DNA of 64,000 nucleotides, taken from positions 9,984 through 73,983 of the forward strand of contig JBFXEJ010000014.1 of assembly GCA_050180235.1 (NCBI GenBank), given 5' to 3'. Origin of the DNA: JAABRU01 sp050180235. GTDB taxonomy: Bacteria > Desulfobacterota > Desulfobacteria > Desulfobacterales > Desulfococcaceae. Numbering within the stretch: the first letter of the stretch is position 1; the number at the start of each line of letters is the position of its first letter. The position numbers and the translations under genes were made by a program. Under the pieces are notes generated by a model. That model ran no database searches, was not told the DNA's origin, and worked only from the letters and a program-made list of their open reading frames with translations. Below are positions 45,516 to 54,770 of the stretch, piece after piece.

Positions 45516-46130
45516 ATGAGAGATCAGACACCCATAAGCAAATCAGAACATACCCGGCAGTTCATTATTGAAAAGGCAGCCCCGATTTTCAACAAAAAGG
45601 GCTATGCCGGAACCTCTTTGTCTGACATTACCGCTGCCACAGGTCTAACCAAAGGCAGCATCTACGGGAATTTCAGAAACAAGGATGAGGTCGCGGTCTG
45701 TGCATTTCAGCATAATGTGGCATTTATCCGGAAATACCTGCGCGGGGAAATGGAAGGGCAGGATCGTCATTCAGACAAACTGCTGGTTTATCCCAGAGCT
45801 TTCCGCAAGATGTACAGAGAAATGCTCTCCAAAGGCGGATGTCCGATTCTCAACACTGTCACGGAAGCTGATGATACGCATCCGGTTCTGCACAAACTCG
45901 CTGTGGAAACCATACAGTCATGGAAAAAGGGAATTGTTTCTCTGGTGGAAAGCGGGAAAAAGTCCGGCAGCATAAAATCCGGCACTGATGCGCGGGCTGT
46001 TGCTGAAATCATGATTTCCCTGCTCGAAGGCGGAACCCTGCTTGCAAAGGCCACAGGAGAGGAAAGTTATCTGCTCAATGCCATTGATCAGAGCGAACAT
46101 CTGATTAAAAGCATCACTTTTCACAGATGA
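45516..46130 (+). CDS. TetR/AcrR-family transcriptional regulator
   Basis: A 204-residue repressor. The N-terminal helix-turn-helix is FNKKGYAGTSLSDITAATGL..KGSIYGNFRNKDE, and the C-terminal domain, RGEMEGQDRHSDK.. onward, is helical. There is no ribosome site before the ATG and the promoter -10 box ends 8 bp upstream, so translation is probably leaderless. An operator palindrome lies in its promoter and another just after the gene (46149-46164). The ligand is unknown and no obvious efflux gene is next to it. Confidence 0.88.
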   Translation: MRDQTPISKSEHTRQFIIEKAAPIFNKKGYAGTSLSDITAATGLTKGSIYGNFRNKDEVAVCAFQHNVAFIRKYLRGEMEGQDRHSDKLLVYPRAFRKMYREMLSKGGCPILNTVTEADDTHPVLHKLAVETIQSWKKGIVSLVESGKKSGSIKSGTDARAVAEIMISLLEGGTLLAKATGEESYLLNAIDQSEHLIKSITFHR

Positions 46131-46148
46131 TTTTTTTGTGCAGAACTG

Positions 46149-46164
46149 TATACCGTAAGGTATA
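46149..46164. promoter_or_regulatory. Second TetR operator-like palindrome
   Basis: TATACC-GTAA-GGTATA matches the half-sites of the operator at 45489-45506 with the same 4-bp spacing. It lies 19 bp after the regulator's stop codon. No gene next to it has a recognisable promoter overlapping it. Confidence 0.55.
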
Positions 46165-46373
46165 TTGTCAGATCAATGTTTTTTCACTTCTGATTTTATG
46201 CCAATCTGCTTTTAAAGATTGAGGAATGTTTGTTGTTTTTTACCACGAAAAGCACGAAAAACAGGACTGAAATGAAACCGATATTCTCATATTTTGAAAA
46301 CGAATTGGTATCAGATTCTGATCTTCGTGTGATTCGTGTATTTCGTAGTTGTGCTCATTCATGGTAAATATTA

Positions 46374-47126
46374 ATGATCAGCAATACAAGTAAATATATA
46401 CCATATGAATCTGTATCTTCAATATTATTAGTTAATGAGGAATATCCAGATATTCCATTCTTTGGAGGAACAGGCTTTTTTGTATACTTCCCATCATTCG
46501 AAGATATTTTTTTTATTACAGCAAGGCATTGTGTATATAATAACGATGGAACTCTTAAAGGGAAACCTAAAATCCATTACGATCAAAATGGAAAAAGCAA
46601 TGAAGTGATTCCTTTTTCGTATTCTCTTGGAGCAAAATACTCAGAGAATGATGAAGAATTTGAAGATATTCTCGTTTATGTCGTAGACAACATTCCATCA
46701 AATAAAAAAAATGACCTGTTTAATAGATCGCTTAGACTCCAACATCAAGATGATGTTGATACAATTATACAACTAGCGATTTCAAATAATACCAACTTGA
46801 GAACCGTTGGCTTCCCATCTGTTTCCAAAGAAATTGATTATGAAAAAGGAAGAGCTAATATTCGGCCTAGAGGTTTTTACGCAAAAGTCTCCTACGATAG
46901 CTGTTTTAAAAATAGATATAAACTAAAAGATGGTAACTGGAAGGACGGTGAACTTAATGGATTCAGTGGCTCTCCAATTCTTGAATTAGTTATGATCTCA
47001 GAAAACAATGTTCAGGCACTTCCTCTTGGAGTCTTATTAACTGAGTCCTATTTCATATCTATTAATGTCGCAACAAATGTAATTGCCGAATACATAAAGG
47101 AGAATTACAAGATAACTAAACCGTAA
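46374..47126 (+). CDS. Trypsin-like serine protease, probable integron cassette gene
   Basis: A 250-residue protein with a serine protease triad: H52 in FFITARHCV, D98 in FEDILVYVVD, S198 in NGFSGSPIL. No signal peptide, so it is cytosolic. The gene is clearly more AT-rich than its neighbours and uses A/T-ending codons, implying recent transfer. Its stop codon is followed at once by an attC-like site (47127-47221), as in integron gene cassettes. Such proteases occur in cassette arrays and phage-defence loci; the target is unknown. Confidence 0.75.
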   Translation: MISNTSKYIPYESVSSILLVNEEYPDIPFFGGTGFFVYFPSFEDIFFITARHCVYNNDGTLKGKPKIHYDQNGKSNEVIPFSYSLGAKYSENDEEFEDILVYVVDNIPSNKKNDLFNRSLRLQHQDDVDTIIQLAISNNTNLRTVGFPSVSKEIDYEKGRANIRPRGFYAKVSYDSCFKNRYKLKDGNWKDGELNGFSGSPILELVMISENNVQALPLGVLLTESYFISINVATNVIAEYIKENYKITKP

Positions 47127-47221
47127 GCTAACAAATGCATAAACGCATACTTTTTTCGCCCCCTTTCGTTCGCTACGATCACTGCACTCTGCGAAAAAAG
47201 TTGGTTATGCCAGAGTTAAAA
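47127..47221 (+). other. attC-like integron recombination site
   Basis: Begins GCTAAC right after the TAA stop and ends with GTTAAA. Inner arms GCATAA and TTATGC, and ACTTTTTTCGC with GCGAAAAAAGT, give a long imperfect hairpin with unpaired bases on one side and a 30-nt loop. This is the layout of attC (R'', L'', L', R' boxes). The right box (GTTAAAA) departs from the GTTRRRY consensus at its last base. No integrase gene is in the window. Confidence 0.65.
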
Positions 47222-47316
47222 GATACAGGCAACCCTCAGACTTTGAAATATTGTTGGTATAACATATTAATTTAGCAATATATTTTTTTCAAAATCAGAC
47301 AGGAAAAGGAAATCTT

Positions 47317-47751
47317 ATGGGAATTTGGTTTGTAAAACCTGAAGCAGAAAAGGCAGCAGACATAATATCCAATACAATGGTTGCACATTTGGGAATTGAA
47401 TTTACCGAAGTGGGCGATGATTTTATCAAAGCCTCCATGCCGGTGGATCACCGCACCCATCAGCCTATGGGGATTCTGCATGGCGGAGCCTCGGTTGCTC
47501 TGGCTGAAACTTTGGCAAGTTTTGCTGCCAACTGCTGCGTTGATATGGCAAAATATTACTGTGTGGGGCTGGAAATCAATGCCAACCACATCCGATCCGT
47601 GCGCACCGGAAATGTCATCGGATGCGCCCGGCCTGTGCATATGGGCAGAACAACGCAGATATGGGAAGTCCGCATTTACGATGAGGAAGCGCATCTGATC
47701 TGCATATCCAGAGTGACAATGGCAGTGCTCGCGCATAAACAGGCGGTGTGA
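47317..47751 (+). CDS. PaaI/YdiI-type hotdog thioesterase
   Basis: A 144-residue hotdog-fold acyl-CoA thioesterase. It carries the active-site helix motif HQPMGILHGGASVALAETLAS. It resembles YdiI/MenI (1,4-dihydroxy-2-naphthoyl-CoA thioesterase) and PaaI; without other menaquinone or phenylacetate genes nearby the substrate is uncertain. The start follows AAAAGGAAATCTT. Confidence 0.85.
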   Translation: MGIWFVKPEAEKAADIISNTMVAHLGIEFTEVGDDFIKASMPVDHRTHQPMGILHGGASVALAETLASFAANCCVDMAKYYCVGLEINANHIRSVRTGNVIGCARPVHMGRTTQIWEVRIYDEEAHLICISRVTMAVLAHKQAV

Positions 47752-47970
47752 CAACTGCAAGGATTTTATATAAGCAGGGATTTTCAAATTTCTGAAATCC
47801 ATGCTTATATGAAATGTGAAAAGCAATTGTGCATTCATCTTCGTGAAACTTTGCGTCTTTGTGTCTTTGTGGCAGAAAAAAGCATCTGAGTATGAATTTT
47901 TCCTGCTGAAAATTTTTCATGTTTCATATTAAAAACAATTTCTAACCTTATAATAACAGAAAGGAAAACA

Positions 47971-49029
47971 ATGGCAGACGTATATCAGAAACTGGCAAAA
48001 CATCTGGACAATCTCCCCGCGGGATTTCCGCCCACAGAAAACGGAGTGGAACTGCGTATACTCAAACGGCTTTTTACTCCGGAAGAAGCGGAAATTGCAT
48101 CCGGACTGATGATGATGCCGGAACCTGCCGGGGCCATTGCCGCGCGGCTGGGACGGGATGAAAAGGAACTGGCTCCCATGCTGGAAAGCATGTCCAAAAA
48201 AGGACTGATTTTCCGGCATACAAAAAATGATGTGACCACTTACATGGCCGCGCAGTTTGTGGTGGGCATCTGGGAATATCATCTCAATGATCTGGATAAA
48301 GATCTGATCCGGGATGTGAATGAATATCTGCCCATTCTCATGAAAGAACGGATGCTGAAACAGAAAACCAAGCAGTTGCGGGTGGTTCCGGTTTCCAAAA
48401 GCCTGAAAGCCGAAATGAACATCATGCCCTATGATGTGGCTGAGGAAATCATCAGAAAACAGAAGAAAATTCTGGTCGCGCCCTGCATCTGCCGCAGAGA
48501 GCATGAAATGGTGGGCAAAGGCTGCGGCAAACCAATGGAAACCTGTCTGGTTTTCGGAACCGGCGCACAGTTTTATCAGGAAAACGGACTGGGACGTTAT
48601 ATCTCACAGGATGAGGCTCTGAATGTGCTGAAAACCGGTCTGGAAGCAGGCCTGGTGCTGCAACCGGGAAACTCTCAGAAACCCGCGAATATCTGCATGT
48701 GCTGCGGATGCTGCTGTCAGGTGCTGAAAAATCTGAAAAAATTCGACAGCCCTGCCAAAGCCATCAATTCCAATTATTATGCAGTGGTGGATGCTGAAAA
48801 CTGCACAGCGTGCGAAACCTGCGTGGATCGCTGTCAGATGGATGCCATTACCGTGGAAGACGTGGCAAAGGTCAATGTGGATCGCTGCATCGGCTGCGGT
48901 CTGTGCGTAACCCACTGCCCGACTGATGCCATTTCCCTGCATCAGAAGGAAACACAGGAACAGTACATTCCGCCCAAAAATCTGTTTGAAACCTATATGA
49001 CCATGGCACAGGAAAGAGGGCTGATATAA
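47971..49029 (+). CDS. 4Fe-4S ferredoxin-domain protein with extra Cys clusters
   Basis: A 352-residue protein. A winged-helix-like N-terminal part covers about 20-90. Then come CICRREHEMVGKGCGKPMETC (about 170-190) and CMCCGCCCQVL (about 235-247). The C-terminal dicluster ferredoxin (NCTACETCVDRCQMDAI; RCIGCGLCVTHCPTDAI) covers about 275-315. It is probably an electron-transfer or redox-sensing protein; the extra Cys clusters may hold another Fe-S centre. It starts after GAAAGGAAAACA, and its TAA touches the next ATG. Confidence 0.8.
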   Translation: MADVYQKLAKHLDNLPAGFPPTENGVELRILKRLFTPEEAEIASGLMMMPEPAGAIAARLGRDEKELAPMLESMSKKGLIFRHTKNDVTTYMAAQFVVGIWEYHLNDLDKDLIRDVNEYLPILMKERMLKQKTKQLRVVPVSKSLKAEMNIMPYDVAEEIIRKQKKILVAPCICRREHEMVGKGCGKPMETCLVFGTGAQFYQENGLGRYISQDEALNVLKTGLEAGLVLQPGNSQKPANICMCCGCCCQVLKNLKKFDSPAKAINSNYYAVVDAENCTACETCVDRCQMDAITVEDVAKVNVDRCIGCGLCVTHCPTDAISLHQKETQEQYIPPKNLFETYMTMAQERGLI

Positions 49030-49950
49030 ATGATTAGCCTGATTGCCATCCTGCTTCTGCTGTATGTGCTGCTTTCCATCGCATTTACCTATATGGTTCA
49101 CCGGCTGCCCCGGCGACCGGTGTGTGAAAAACCGGACTGGGGCAGGGTGACAGACACAAAAATTCCCTCGGTGGACGGCGGATTTCTGGAAGTATGGCGC
49201 ATTGAACCGGATGGGCCGTCCAAAGGAATTGTGGTACTGGCACATGGCTGGGGCAGAAACCGGGATCGCATGGTAAACCGGGCCAGACTTTTCGGGCAGT
49301 GGGGATATACCACTGTCATTCACAGTGCAAGAGATCACGGGGAATCATCGCCATTCCGCATGATGAACGGAATCCGATTCGGTGAGGACGCGGAGAGCGT
49401 TCTGTGCTGGGTCGGAGAACCGGTTATTCTTTACGGACATTCCGCAGGCGCAGCAGGTGCGATCATTGCGGCGTTCCGGCAGCCCCATTTGGTGAAACTG
49501 CTTTTTCTGGAAGGCTGTTATGCGGATATAAAACCGTCCCTTGTCAGTTTGTACAAATCCTTCAACAGATATTTTGGCATGATCTTTGGCCAGGCCATTG
49601 TGTTTATGCTGGACAAAGTGCTGTACCCCAAAGAGATGACTGCCCTGAGTCCCGGAAATCTTGCGCCGTCAATAAAGGTTCCTGTCATGCTCATTCACGG
49701 GGAAAAAGATGAAACTTTTCCCCCGGCCTTTGCCCAAAAATTGGCGCAGAAATTTCCGGGCAAAGGCGCGGAAATCTGGATTGCCAAAGGCGCGGGACAC
49801 AGTGACAGCTCTTTTCAGGCCGGATATGCGGAAGCGGTTCATAACTTTCTGGAAAAACACAGCCATCTGCAAACCTCTTACACAGGGAGAAAACCATGCA
49901 ATACCAAAGCATCCTTTACGAAACAGTGGAAACAGGCATCGGCCTGCTGA
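49030..49950 (+). CDS. Membrane-anchored alpha/beta hydrolase
   Basis: A 306-residue hydrolase with one N-terminal membrane helix (MISLIAILLLLYVLLSIAFT). Triad: Ser in LYGHSAGAAG, Asp in HGEKDETFPP, His in KGAGHSD. The ATG follows the previous stop directly (TAAATG). The 3' end overlaps the next gene by 55 bp; the last 18 or so residues (TGRKPCNTKASFTKQWK..) are encoded in that overlap and are unlike a hydrolase. Substrate unknown, probably an ester or acyl chain. Confidence 0.85.
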   Translation: MISLIAILLLLYVLLSIAFTYMVHRLPRRPVCEKPDWGRVTDTKIPSVDGGFLEVWRIEPDGPSKGIVVLAHGWGRNRDRMVNRARLFGQWGYTTVIHSARDHGESSPFRMMNGIRFGEDAESVLCWVGEPVILYGHSAGAAGAIIAAFRQPHLVKLLFLEGCYADIKPSLVSLYKSFNRYFGMIFGQAIVFMLDKVLYPKEMTALSPGNLAPSIKVPVMLIHGEKDETFPPAFAQKLAQKFPGKGAEIWIAKGAGHSDSSFQAGYAEAVHNFLEKHSHLQTSYTGRKPCNTKASFTKQWKQASAC

Positions 49951-50654
49951 CCCTTAACCGTCCTGAATCCTACAATGCTGTCAGTTTTCTGATGATGGAG
50001 GAACTGGAGCATTTCTGGCGGGAACGGCTTTATGATCTTGACACTGTTGTGATTCTTCTGAAAGGCCGCGGGGAAAAGGGATTCTGCGCGGGACTGGATA
50101 TGAAAGATACCGCAAAATTCGCGCCGGAAATGAGTATACCGGAATTTTACCGTTTTCAGGCAAGGCTGGCTCGTCTGAATCTTGCTATGCGCCGTGCGCC
50201 CCAGCCCATTATCTGCATGATTCACGGCGCGGCTGCGGGGCAGGGTTTCAGTTTTGCCCTGTCCTCGGATATTCGCATCATCAGTCCTGACGCGCGTTTT
50301 TCCGCGGCTTATATCAATATCGGGCTGGGCGGTGCAGATATGTCCTGCAGTTATTTCCTTCCCCGCATGATTGGCGCGGGCCGGGCCTATGAATTCATGT
50401 ACACCGGCGATTTTATGAAAGCAGAAGAGGCTGTAAATCTGGGACTGGTCAGCCGGATGGTTCCCAGAGAAAAATTCATGGACACGGCTATGGAATATGC
50501 GCGCAAACTCATGGGCAAAAACCATATGGGCCTGCGCCTGACCAAAGAGGCTGTAAATATGAATATGGACGCGGGCGGGCTGGAGCAGGCTTTGAACATA
50601 GAAGACCGGAACCAGACTCTGCTGGCGGTTGGGCAGTATGTGAAAAAAATATAA
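49896..50654 (+). CDS. Enoyl-CoA hydratase/isomerase family protein
   Basis: A 252-residue crotonase-fold protein starting after AGGGAGAAAACC. Oxyanion-hole motifs are GFCAGLDMKDT and HGAAAGQGFSFALSSDIRI, followed by GLGGADMSCSYFLPRMIG. It hydrates or isomerises an enoyl-CoA in fatty acid or aromatic acid metabolism. It forms a run with the hydrolase and the Fe-S protein, and a thioesterase gene lies upstream, so a joint acyl-CoA pathway is plausible. Confidence 0.88.
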   Translation: MQYQSILYETVETGIGLLTLNRPESYNAVSFLMMEELEHFWRERLYDLDTVVILLKGRGEKGFCAGLDMKDTAKFAPEMSIPEFYRFQARLARLNLAMRRAPQPIICMIHGAAAGQGFSFALSSDIRIISPDARFSAAYINIGLGGADMSCSYFLPRMIGAGRAYEFMYTGDFMKAEEAVNLGLVSRMVPREKFMDTAMEYARKLMGKNHMGLRLTKEAVNMNMDAGGLEQALNIEDRNQTLLAVGQYVKKI

Positions 50655-50712
50655 GGGAATGGATAACAGGAGCCTGACCGTATAAGTAAAGGGTCGGATG
50701 TGTTTGCCTAAA

Positions 50713-50745
50713 AGACTTCCGAAGTTCCTGAAACTCCGGAAGTCT
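50713..50745 (-). terminator. Hairpin between convergent genes
   Basis: Stem AGACTTCCG / CGGAAGTCT. On the minus strand it is followed by TTTT, so it probably ends the hisI-hisG transcript. Confidence 0.5.
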
Positions 50746-50780
50746 GATCCGGAAACTATCCTTCTTTCAGACAGCGGAAA

Positions 50781-51656
50781 TCAGATCACTTTGTTCAAAG
50801 GATATTCAATAATCCCTTCTGCTCCGTTTTTCATGAGCCGGGGAATCAGATCCCGGACATACCCGCTGTCCACCACAGATTCTACTGAAAGCCAGTCAGA
50901 CTTGTGCAGATGGGCTATGGTCGGTGCATTCAGGCTGGGCAGCAGGGCCACCACCTGTTCCAGATGTTTCTCCGGCACATTCATCTTGAGCCCCACCATT
51001 TTGTCTCCCAGCAGAGCACCTTTGAGCAGCAGGAATATCTGGCTGATTTTTTCCTGTTTTTCCGGGTTGTTCCATGTTTTGTGATTGGCAATGAGCCTGG
51101 TATTGGTCTGCATGAGTTCATGAATGATCTTCAGTCCGTGCGCGCGGATGGTGGTTTCAGTTTCCGTGACCTCCACAATAGCGTCAGCCAGACCGGAAAC
51201 CACTTTGGCCTCGGTCGCTCCCCATGAGAATTCCACCTTTACCTCAATGTTACGTTCGGCAAAATAGCGTTTGGTGAACTCCAGCAGTTCTGTGGCCACA
51301 GTTTTGCCCCGCAGATCTTCCAGAGTCTTAATGCCGGAATCACGGGGAACGGCCAGCACCCACCGGGCAGGCCGCGCGCTGACTTTGGAATAAACCAGAT
51401 CCCCGACCACATGCACATCGGAATTGTTCTCCGCTATCCAGTCTTTTCCGGTCAGGCCCGCATCCAGTGTGCCGTTTTCCACATAACGGGACATCTCCTG
51501 GGCGCGGCAGATGGCGCATTCAATATTTTCATCATTGATTTCAGGAAAATAACTTCTGCCATCCACATTGATTTTCCATCCGGATCGCCTGAAAAGTTCA
51601 ATGGTGGCATTCTGCAGACTTCCCTTGGGTATGCCCAGTTTCAGTTTTTCTTTCAT
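50781..51656 (-). CDS. hisG: ATP phosphoribosyltransferase, long form
   Basis: A 291-residue long-form HisG, first enzyme of histidine synthesis (ATP + PRPP to phosphoribosyl-ATP). It starts MKEKLKLGIPKGSLQNATIE and has SGLADAIVEVTETETTIRAHG plus a C-terminal ACT-like regulatory domain (about 215-290) for histidine feedback. The start overlaps the hisI stop as ATGA. Confidence 0.95.
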   Translation of the reverse strand: MKEKLKLGIPKGSLQNATIELFRRSGWKINVDGRSYFPEINDENIECAICRAQEMSRYVENGTLDAGLTGKDWIAENNSDVHVVGDLVYSKVSARPARWVLAVPRDSGIKTLEDLRGKTVATELLEFTKRYFAERNIEVKVEFSWGATEAKVVSGLADAIVEVTETETTIRAHGLKIIHELMQTNTRLIANHKTWNNPEKQEKISQIFLLLKGALLGDKMVGLKMNVPEKHLEQVVALLPSLNAPTIAHLHKSDWLSVESVVDSGYVRDLIPRLMKNGAEGIIEYPLNKVI

Positions 51657-52027
51657 GATTTGTATACCTCCTTTGGATCAAACACCGGCTCCCCGATGAT
51701 TTTCACTTCCCCGTTTTCGATTTTCTGGAAAAAACAGCTTCTGTGGCCTGTATGGCAGGCTGCTCCGCCCACCTGCTCCACTTTCAGCAGTACAGTGTCA
51801 TTGTCGCAGTCCACGCGGATTTCCTTCACATGCTGAACATGTCCTGAGGTTTTGCCCTTGATCCAAAGTGTGTTCCGGGACCGGCTGTAGTATGTGGCCA
51901 GACCTGTGGAAAGGGTATGCTCCCAGGCTTCCCGGTTCATGAATGCAAGCATCAGAACTTCTCCGCTCTCAAAATCCTGGGCAATGGCCGGGACAAGTCC
52001 GCCCATTTTGTCAAAACAAAGTTCCAT
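51653..52027 (-). CDS. hisI: Phosphoribosyl-AMP cyclohydrolase
   Basis: A 124-residue HisI, third step of histidine synthesis. Motifs: LMLAFMNREAWEHTLSTGLA, YYSRSRNTLWIKGKTSGH, and Cys/His zinc ligands (VDCDNDTVLLKVEQ, GAACHTGHRSCFF). Coupled to hisG. Confidence 0.95.
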   Translation of the reverse strand: MELCFDKMGGLVPAIAQDFESGEVLMLAFMNREAWEHTLSTGLATYYSRSRNTLWIKGKTSGHVQHVKEIRVDCDNDTVLLKVEQVGGAACHTGHRSCFFQKIENGEVKIIGEPVFDPKEVYKS

Positions 52028-52672
52028 TCTTAATTGTTTCCTTCATTGTTTTTTGACTGATGTTACGCCCCTGCTTTGACATCAGGAAGTCATTTTCTTC
52101 CTCAGATGTCCGGTACAAGGCGGAATCCGGATATTTCAGCAATTTCCGGATACCTGCCTTCGCGGGATGATGATAAAGCATAACATGGTCTTTCTATTTA
52201 AAACTTTATTTTTTACCGTTAATATCTGCCAAAGTCAAATATTTTTTCCGGCAATATGCCGCACAGGGGGAAATTCTGTCTGTGTCCGCATATACAGTTC
52301 TTTTACCAATTTTTGTCCCCCGCAGAAATATGCAAAAAACTGCTCCGCTTAATTTTTGCACTCCTCCGGTTTGCATTCCGCATTGTATAAAACCAATGGC
52401 GATTTGTTATAATACCAATTCTTCATTGAAAGTATACTTATGATTCGGTTTCCCACAGAGAACACAGAGAGAAAAAACCACAGAGAATACAGAGAAAATA
52501 ACTCACTTTATTGTATAGATTCAATAGCGAATTGGTATAATATCTGTTTTTAATCTGAAAAATGCAAAAAAATAAGGAAGCAGAAAATTCTGCTTCCTTA
52601 TTTTCAGTTTGACAATCAGCGGAAAAAGTTCAGCCGGTCATATTTTCTGTCCTGCTGATTTTTTCAGGATGA
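52028..52672. other. Repeat-filled gap
   Basis: Contains a decayed CTGATGTTACGCC-type MITE (about 52058-52185), a relative of the 95-bp repeat (52311-52372), ATACCAATTC motifs (52411, and reversed at 52530), a TTCCCACAGAGAACACAGAG stretch and the terminator at 52571-52602. No gene. Confidence 0.6.
52571..52602. terminator. Bidirectional intrinsic terminator
   Basis: Perfect 15-bp stem AATAAGGAAGCAGAA / TTCTGCTTCCTTATT with T or A runs on both sides. It lies 70 bp after the secreted Ala/Glu-rich protein gene. Confidence 0.8.
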
Positions 52673-52969
52673 TTAGTTGGTTTTTGCGTCTTTGACTTCC
52701 TCAGCCGGAGCCGCACCTTCTTCACCTGCGACAGCCGCTTCAGCAGGCTCAGTGACTTTATCTGTGGCTTCCTGGGTTGTTTCTGTAACAGCTTCATCAG
52801 CAGTCTTTACAACTGTTTCCTCAGCTTCTTTCGCTGTTTCTTCAGCAGCTTTCACAATGTTTTCCCCGGCAGCTTTCACATCCATTTTGTCTTTTGCGGA
52901 AACAATACCGGAAAAGGAAATTACCAGTGCCAAAGCCATAACTCCAATAAGCAGTTTTGCGAATTTCAT
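52673..52969 (-). CDS. Secreted Ala/Glu/Lys-rich coiled-coil protein
   Basis: A 98-residue protein with a clear signal peptide (MKFAKLLIGVMALALVISFS..) cleaved near VSA-KD, starting after AAGGAG. The mature part is low complexity (EETAKEAEETVVKTADEAVT), probably a helical periplasmic protein, Cys-free. No family recognised. A strong terminator follows. Confidence 0.7.
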   Translation of the reverse strand: MKFAKLLIGVMALALVISFSGIVSAKDKMDVKAAGENIVKAAEETAKEAEETVVKTADEAVTETTQEATDKVTEPAEAAVAGEEGAAPAEEVKDAKTN

Positions 52970-53407
52970 TTTTTTTCTCCTTAAACAGATTTTGGTTTAT
53001 ATGATTCGTATGGTGCTCCATTGCACACAACGATTTGCTTTTTATATAGCAAACCGCGTGCCAAAAATACAAGTATCTGATATGTATAAAAATAAAAAAT
53101 TTCAGGCCGGAAATTCCCGGTATTTACGGCATCATTTTTGCGCACTGTGTACCAAAACTGCGCAATCACATACAGGTTTTAAGAGCGTGTCTGAAAAATC
53201 AATTACCATGCAGTCAGGTAGGTCGGATTAGGCCGAAAGGCCGTAATCCGACATCCCTAGCGGTAAGGTTGTGTCGGATTACGCTTCGCTAATCCGACCT
53301 GCATGACTGCACTCGCTTAGCAGGCGAGCGCCTGACTGTAAACTCCTCAGATCGTAAAAGGCCGTTATGATCGCTGATTGAGCGTATCCGAATTCATCGG
53401 CAAATAT
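52970..53407. other. Gap upstream of the CRISPR array
   Basis: Holds two TCGGATTA palindromes (53219-53308) and a small GCTCGC-type hairpin near 53311-53333. The last 100 bp up to the first repeat could be the leader if crRNAs are made from the plus strand. No AT-rich leader is obvious. Confidence 0.5.
53219..53308. repeat. Paired TCGGATTA palindromes
   Basis: GTCGGATTAGGCC..GGCCGTAATCCGAC followed by GTCGGATTACGC..GCTAATCCGAC. Same family as 23101-23133. Confidence 0.7.
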
Positions 53408-54770
53408 CTGCCAATGCCCTTTTGATTTTCAAGGCATTGTCAGGATACCGATAAATGTGCTTGGGAAAAGTGACATCGCAACTGCCAATGCCCTTTTGAT
53501 TTTCAAGGCATTGTCAGGCTGTTTTTGACTTACCGTTTTTTGATTCTCTTGCTCTGCCAATGCCTTTTTGATTTTCAAGGCATTGTCAGTCTGGACAGTG
53601 CGGAAAAGTCCCTGAAACGGATCATGGCTGCCAATGCCCTTTTGATTTTCAAGGCATTGTCAGTTATGGTTTTGCCGGGTTTTACCCCGGATTTTAAATT
53701 ACTGCCAATGCCCTTTTGATTTTCAAGGCATTGTCAGTTTCCTCACCGCCGTCAAAGTCAAAGGACTGTGCATACTGCCAATGCCCTTTTGATTTTCAAG
53801 GCATTGTCAGATGGGAGTGCTGTCAATATAGGTTTGACCAATGAGCTGCCAATGCCCTTTTGATTTTCAAGGCATTGTCAGGCGAGGCAAATGTCAACCT
53901 TGTAAAAACCGTAACAGACACTGCCAATGCCCTTTTGATTTTCAAGGCATTGTCAGCATTGATTGATGGGATCAAAAACTGGGTGAGCGCAATCTGCCAA
54001 TGCCCTTTTGATTTTCAAGGCATTGTCAGTAATATATATTGCTGAGGGCTATAAATTGTATGGGATTCTGCCAATGCCCTTTTGATTTTCAAGGCATTGT
54101 CAGACTTTGTTGATTCTTGTACAGACGCAACTGGTTATCGGGGCTGCCAATGCCCTTTTGATTTTCAAGGCATTGTCAGAGGAAAAAGAACCGCCCTTGA
54201 TCGAAACATCCCATGCCTGCTGCCAATGCCCTTTTGATTTTCAAGGCATTGTCAGACAATATTCAAATCTGGGATCACATTTTTTTTCAACCACAGCTGC
54301 CAATGCCCTTTTGATTTTCAAGGCATTGTCAGGGATCAGCATTCAGCGGCTCCCGGAACTGTACGCGGCCTGCCAATGCCCTTTTGATTTTCAAGGCATT
54401 GTCAGAGGCGGGTATGGACGCGTGGAAGCCATGAAAAAACCTGCTGCCAATGCCCTTTTGATTTTCAAGGCATTGTCAGAGAAATCATAGAGGATTGCAT
54501 GGATAAGGCAACCGCTGCCAATGCCCTTTTGATTTTCAAGGCATTGTCAGTCCGCCAAAGCCTGAAATTCCGCAAAATTGTCCTTCAAACTGCCAATGCC
54601 CTTTTGATTTTCAAGGCATTGTCAGGAAATTCATCGGCGGCAAGCAGGTGGCGGGCACTGTCTGCCAATGCCCTTTTGATTTTCAAGGCATTGTCAGGCT
54701 CCGCAGAATAGGTCAAGTAATTTTAGATTACTCACTGCCAATGCCCTTTTGATTTTCAAGGCATTGTCAG
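53408..54770 (+). CRISPR. CRISPR array, 19 repeats of 36 bp, 18 spacers
   Basis: Repeats start at 53408, 53482, 53554, 53628, 53702, 53775, 53846, 53921, 53994, 54068, 54144, 54220, 54297, 54370, 54444, 54515, 54590, 54662 and 54735. The 36-bp repeat starts CTGCCAATGCC, has CTTTTGATTTTCAA in the middle and ends GGCATTGTCAG; the ends pair with one mismatch. All copies are identical except number 3 (one C to T in the middle). Spacers are 35-41 bp and all different. Plus is the likely crRNA strand, because the 3' end (AAGGCATTGTCAG) resembles the AAGGAATGCAAC end of Cas12f repeats; this is inference. No Cas1, Cas2 or Cas4 gene is present. Confidence 0.97.

Noticed and set aside
53525..54711. Open reading frames running through the CRISPR array
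   Set aside because: They merely translate the repeat (CQCPFDFQGIV, ANALLIFKALS) and spacers; there is no ribosome site.
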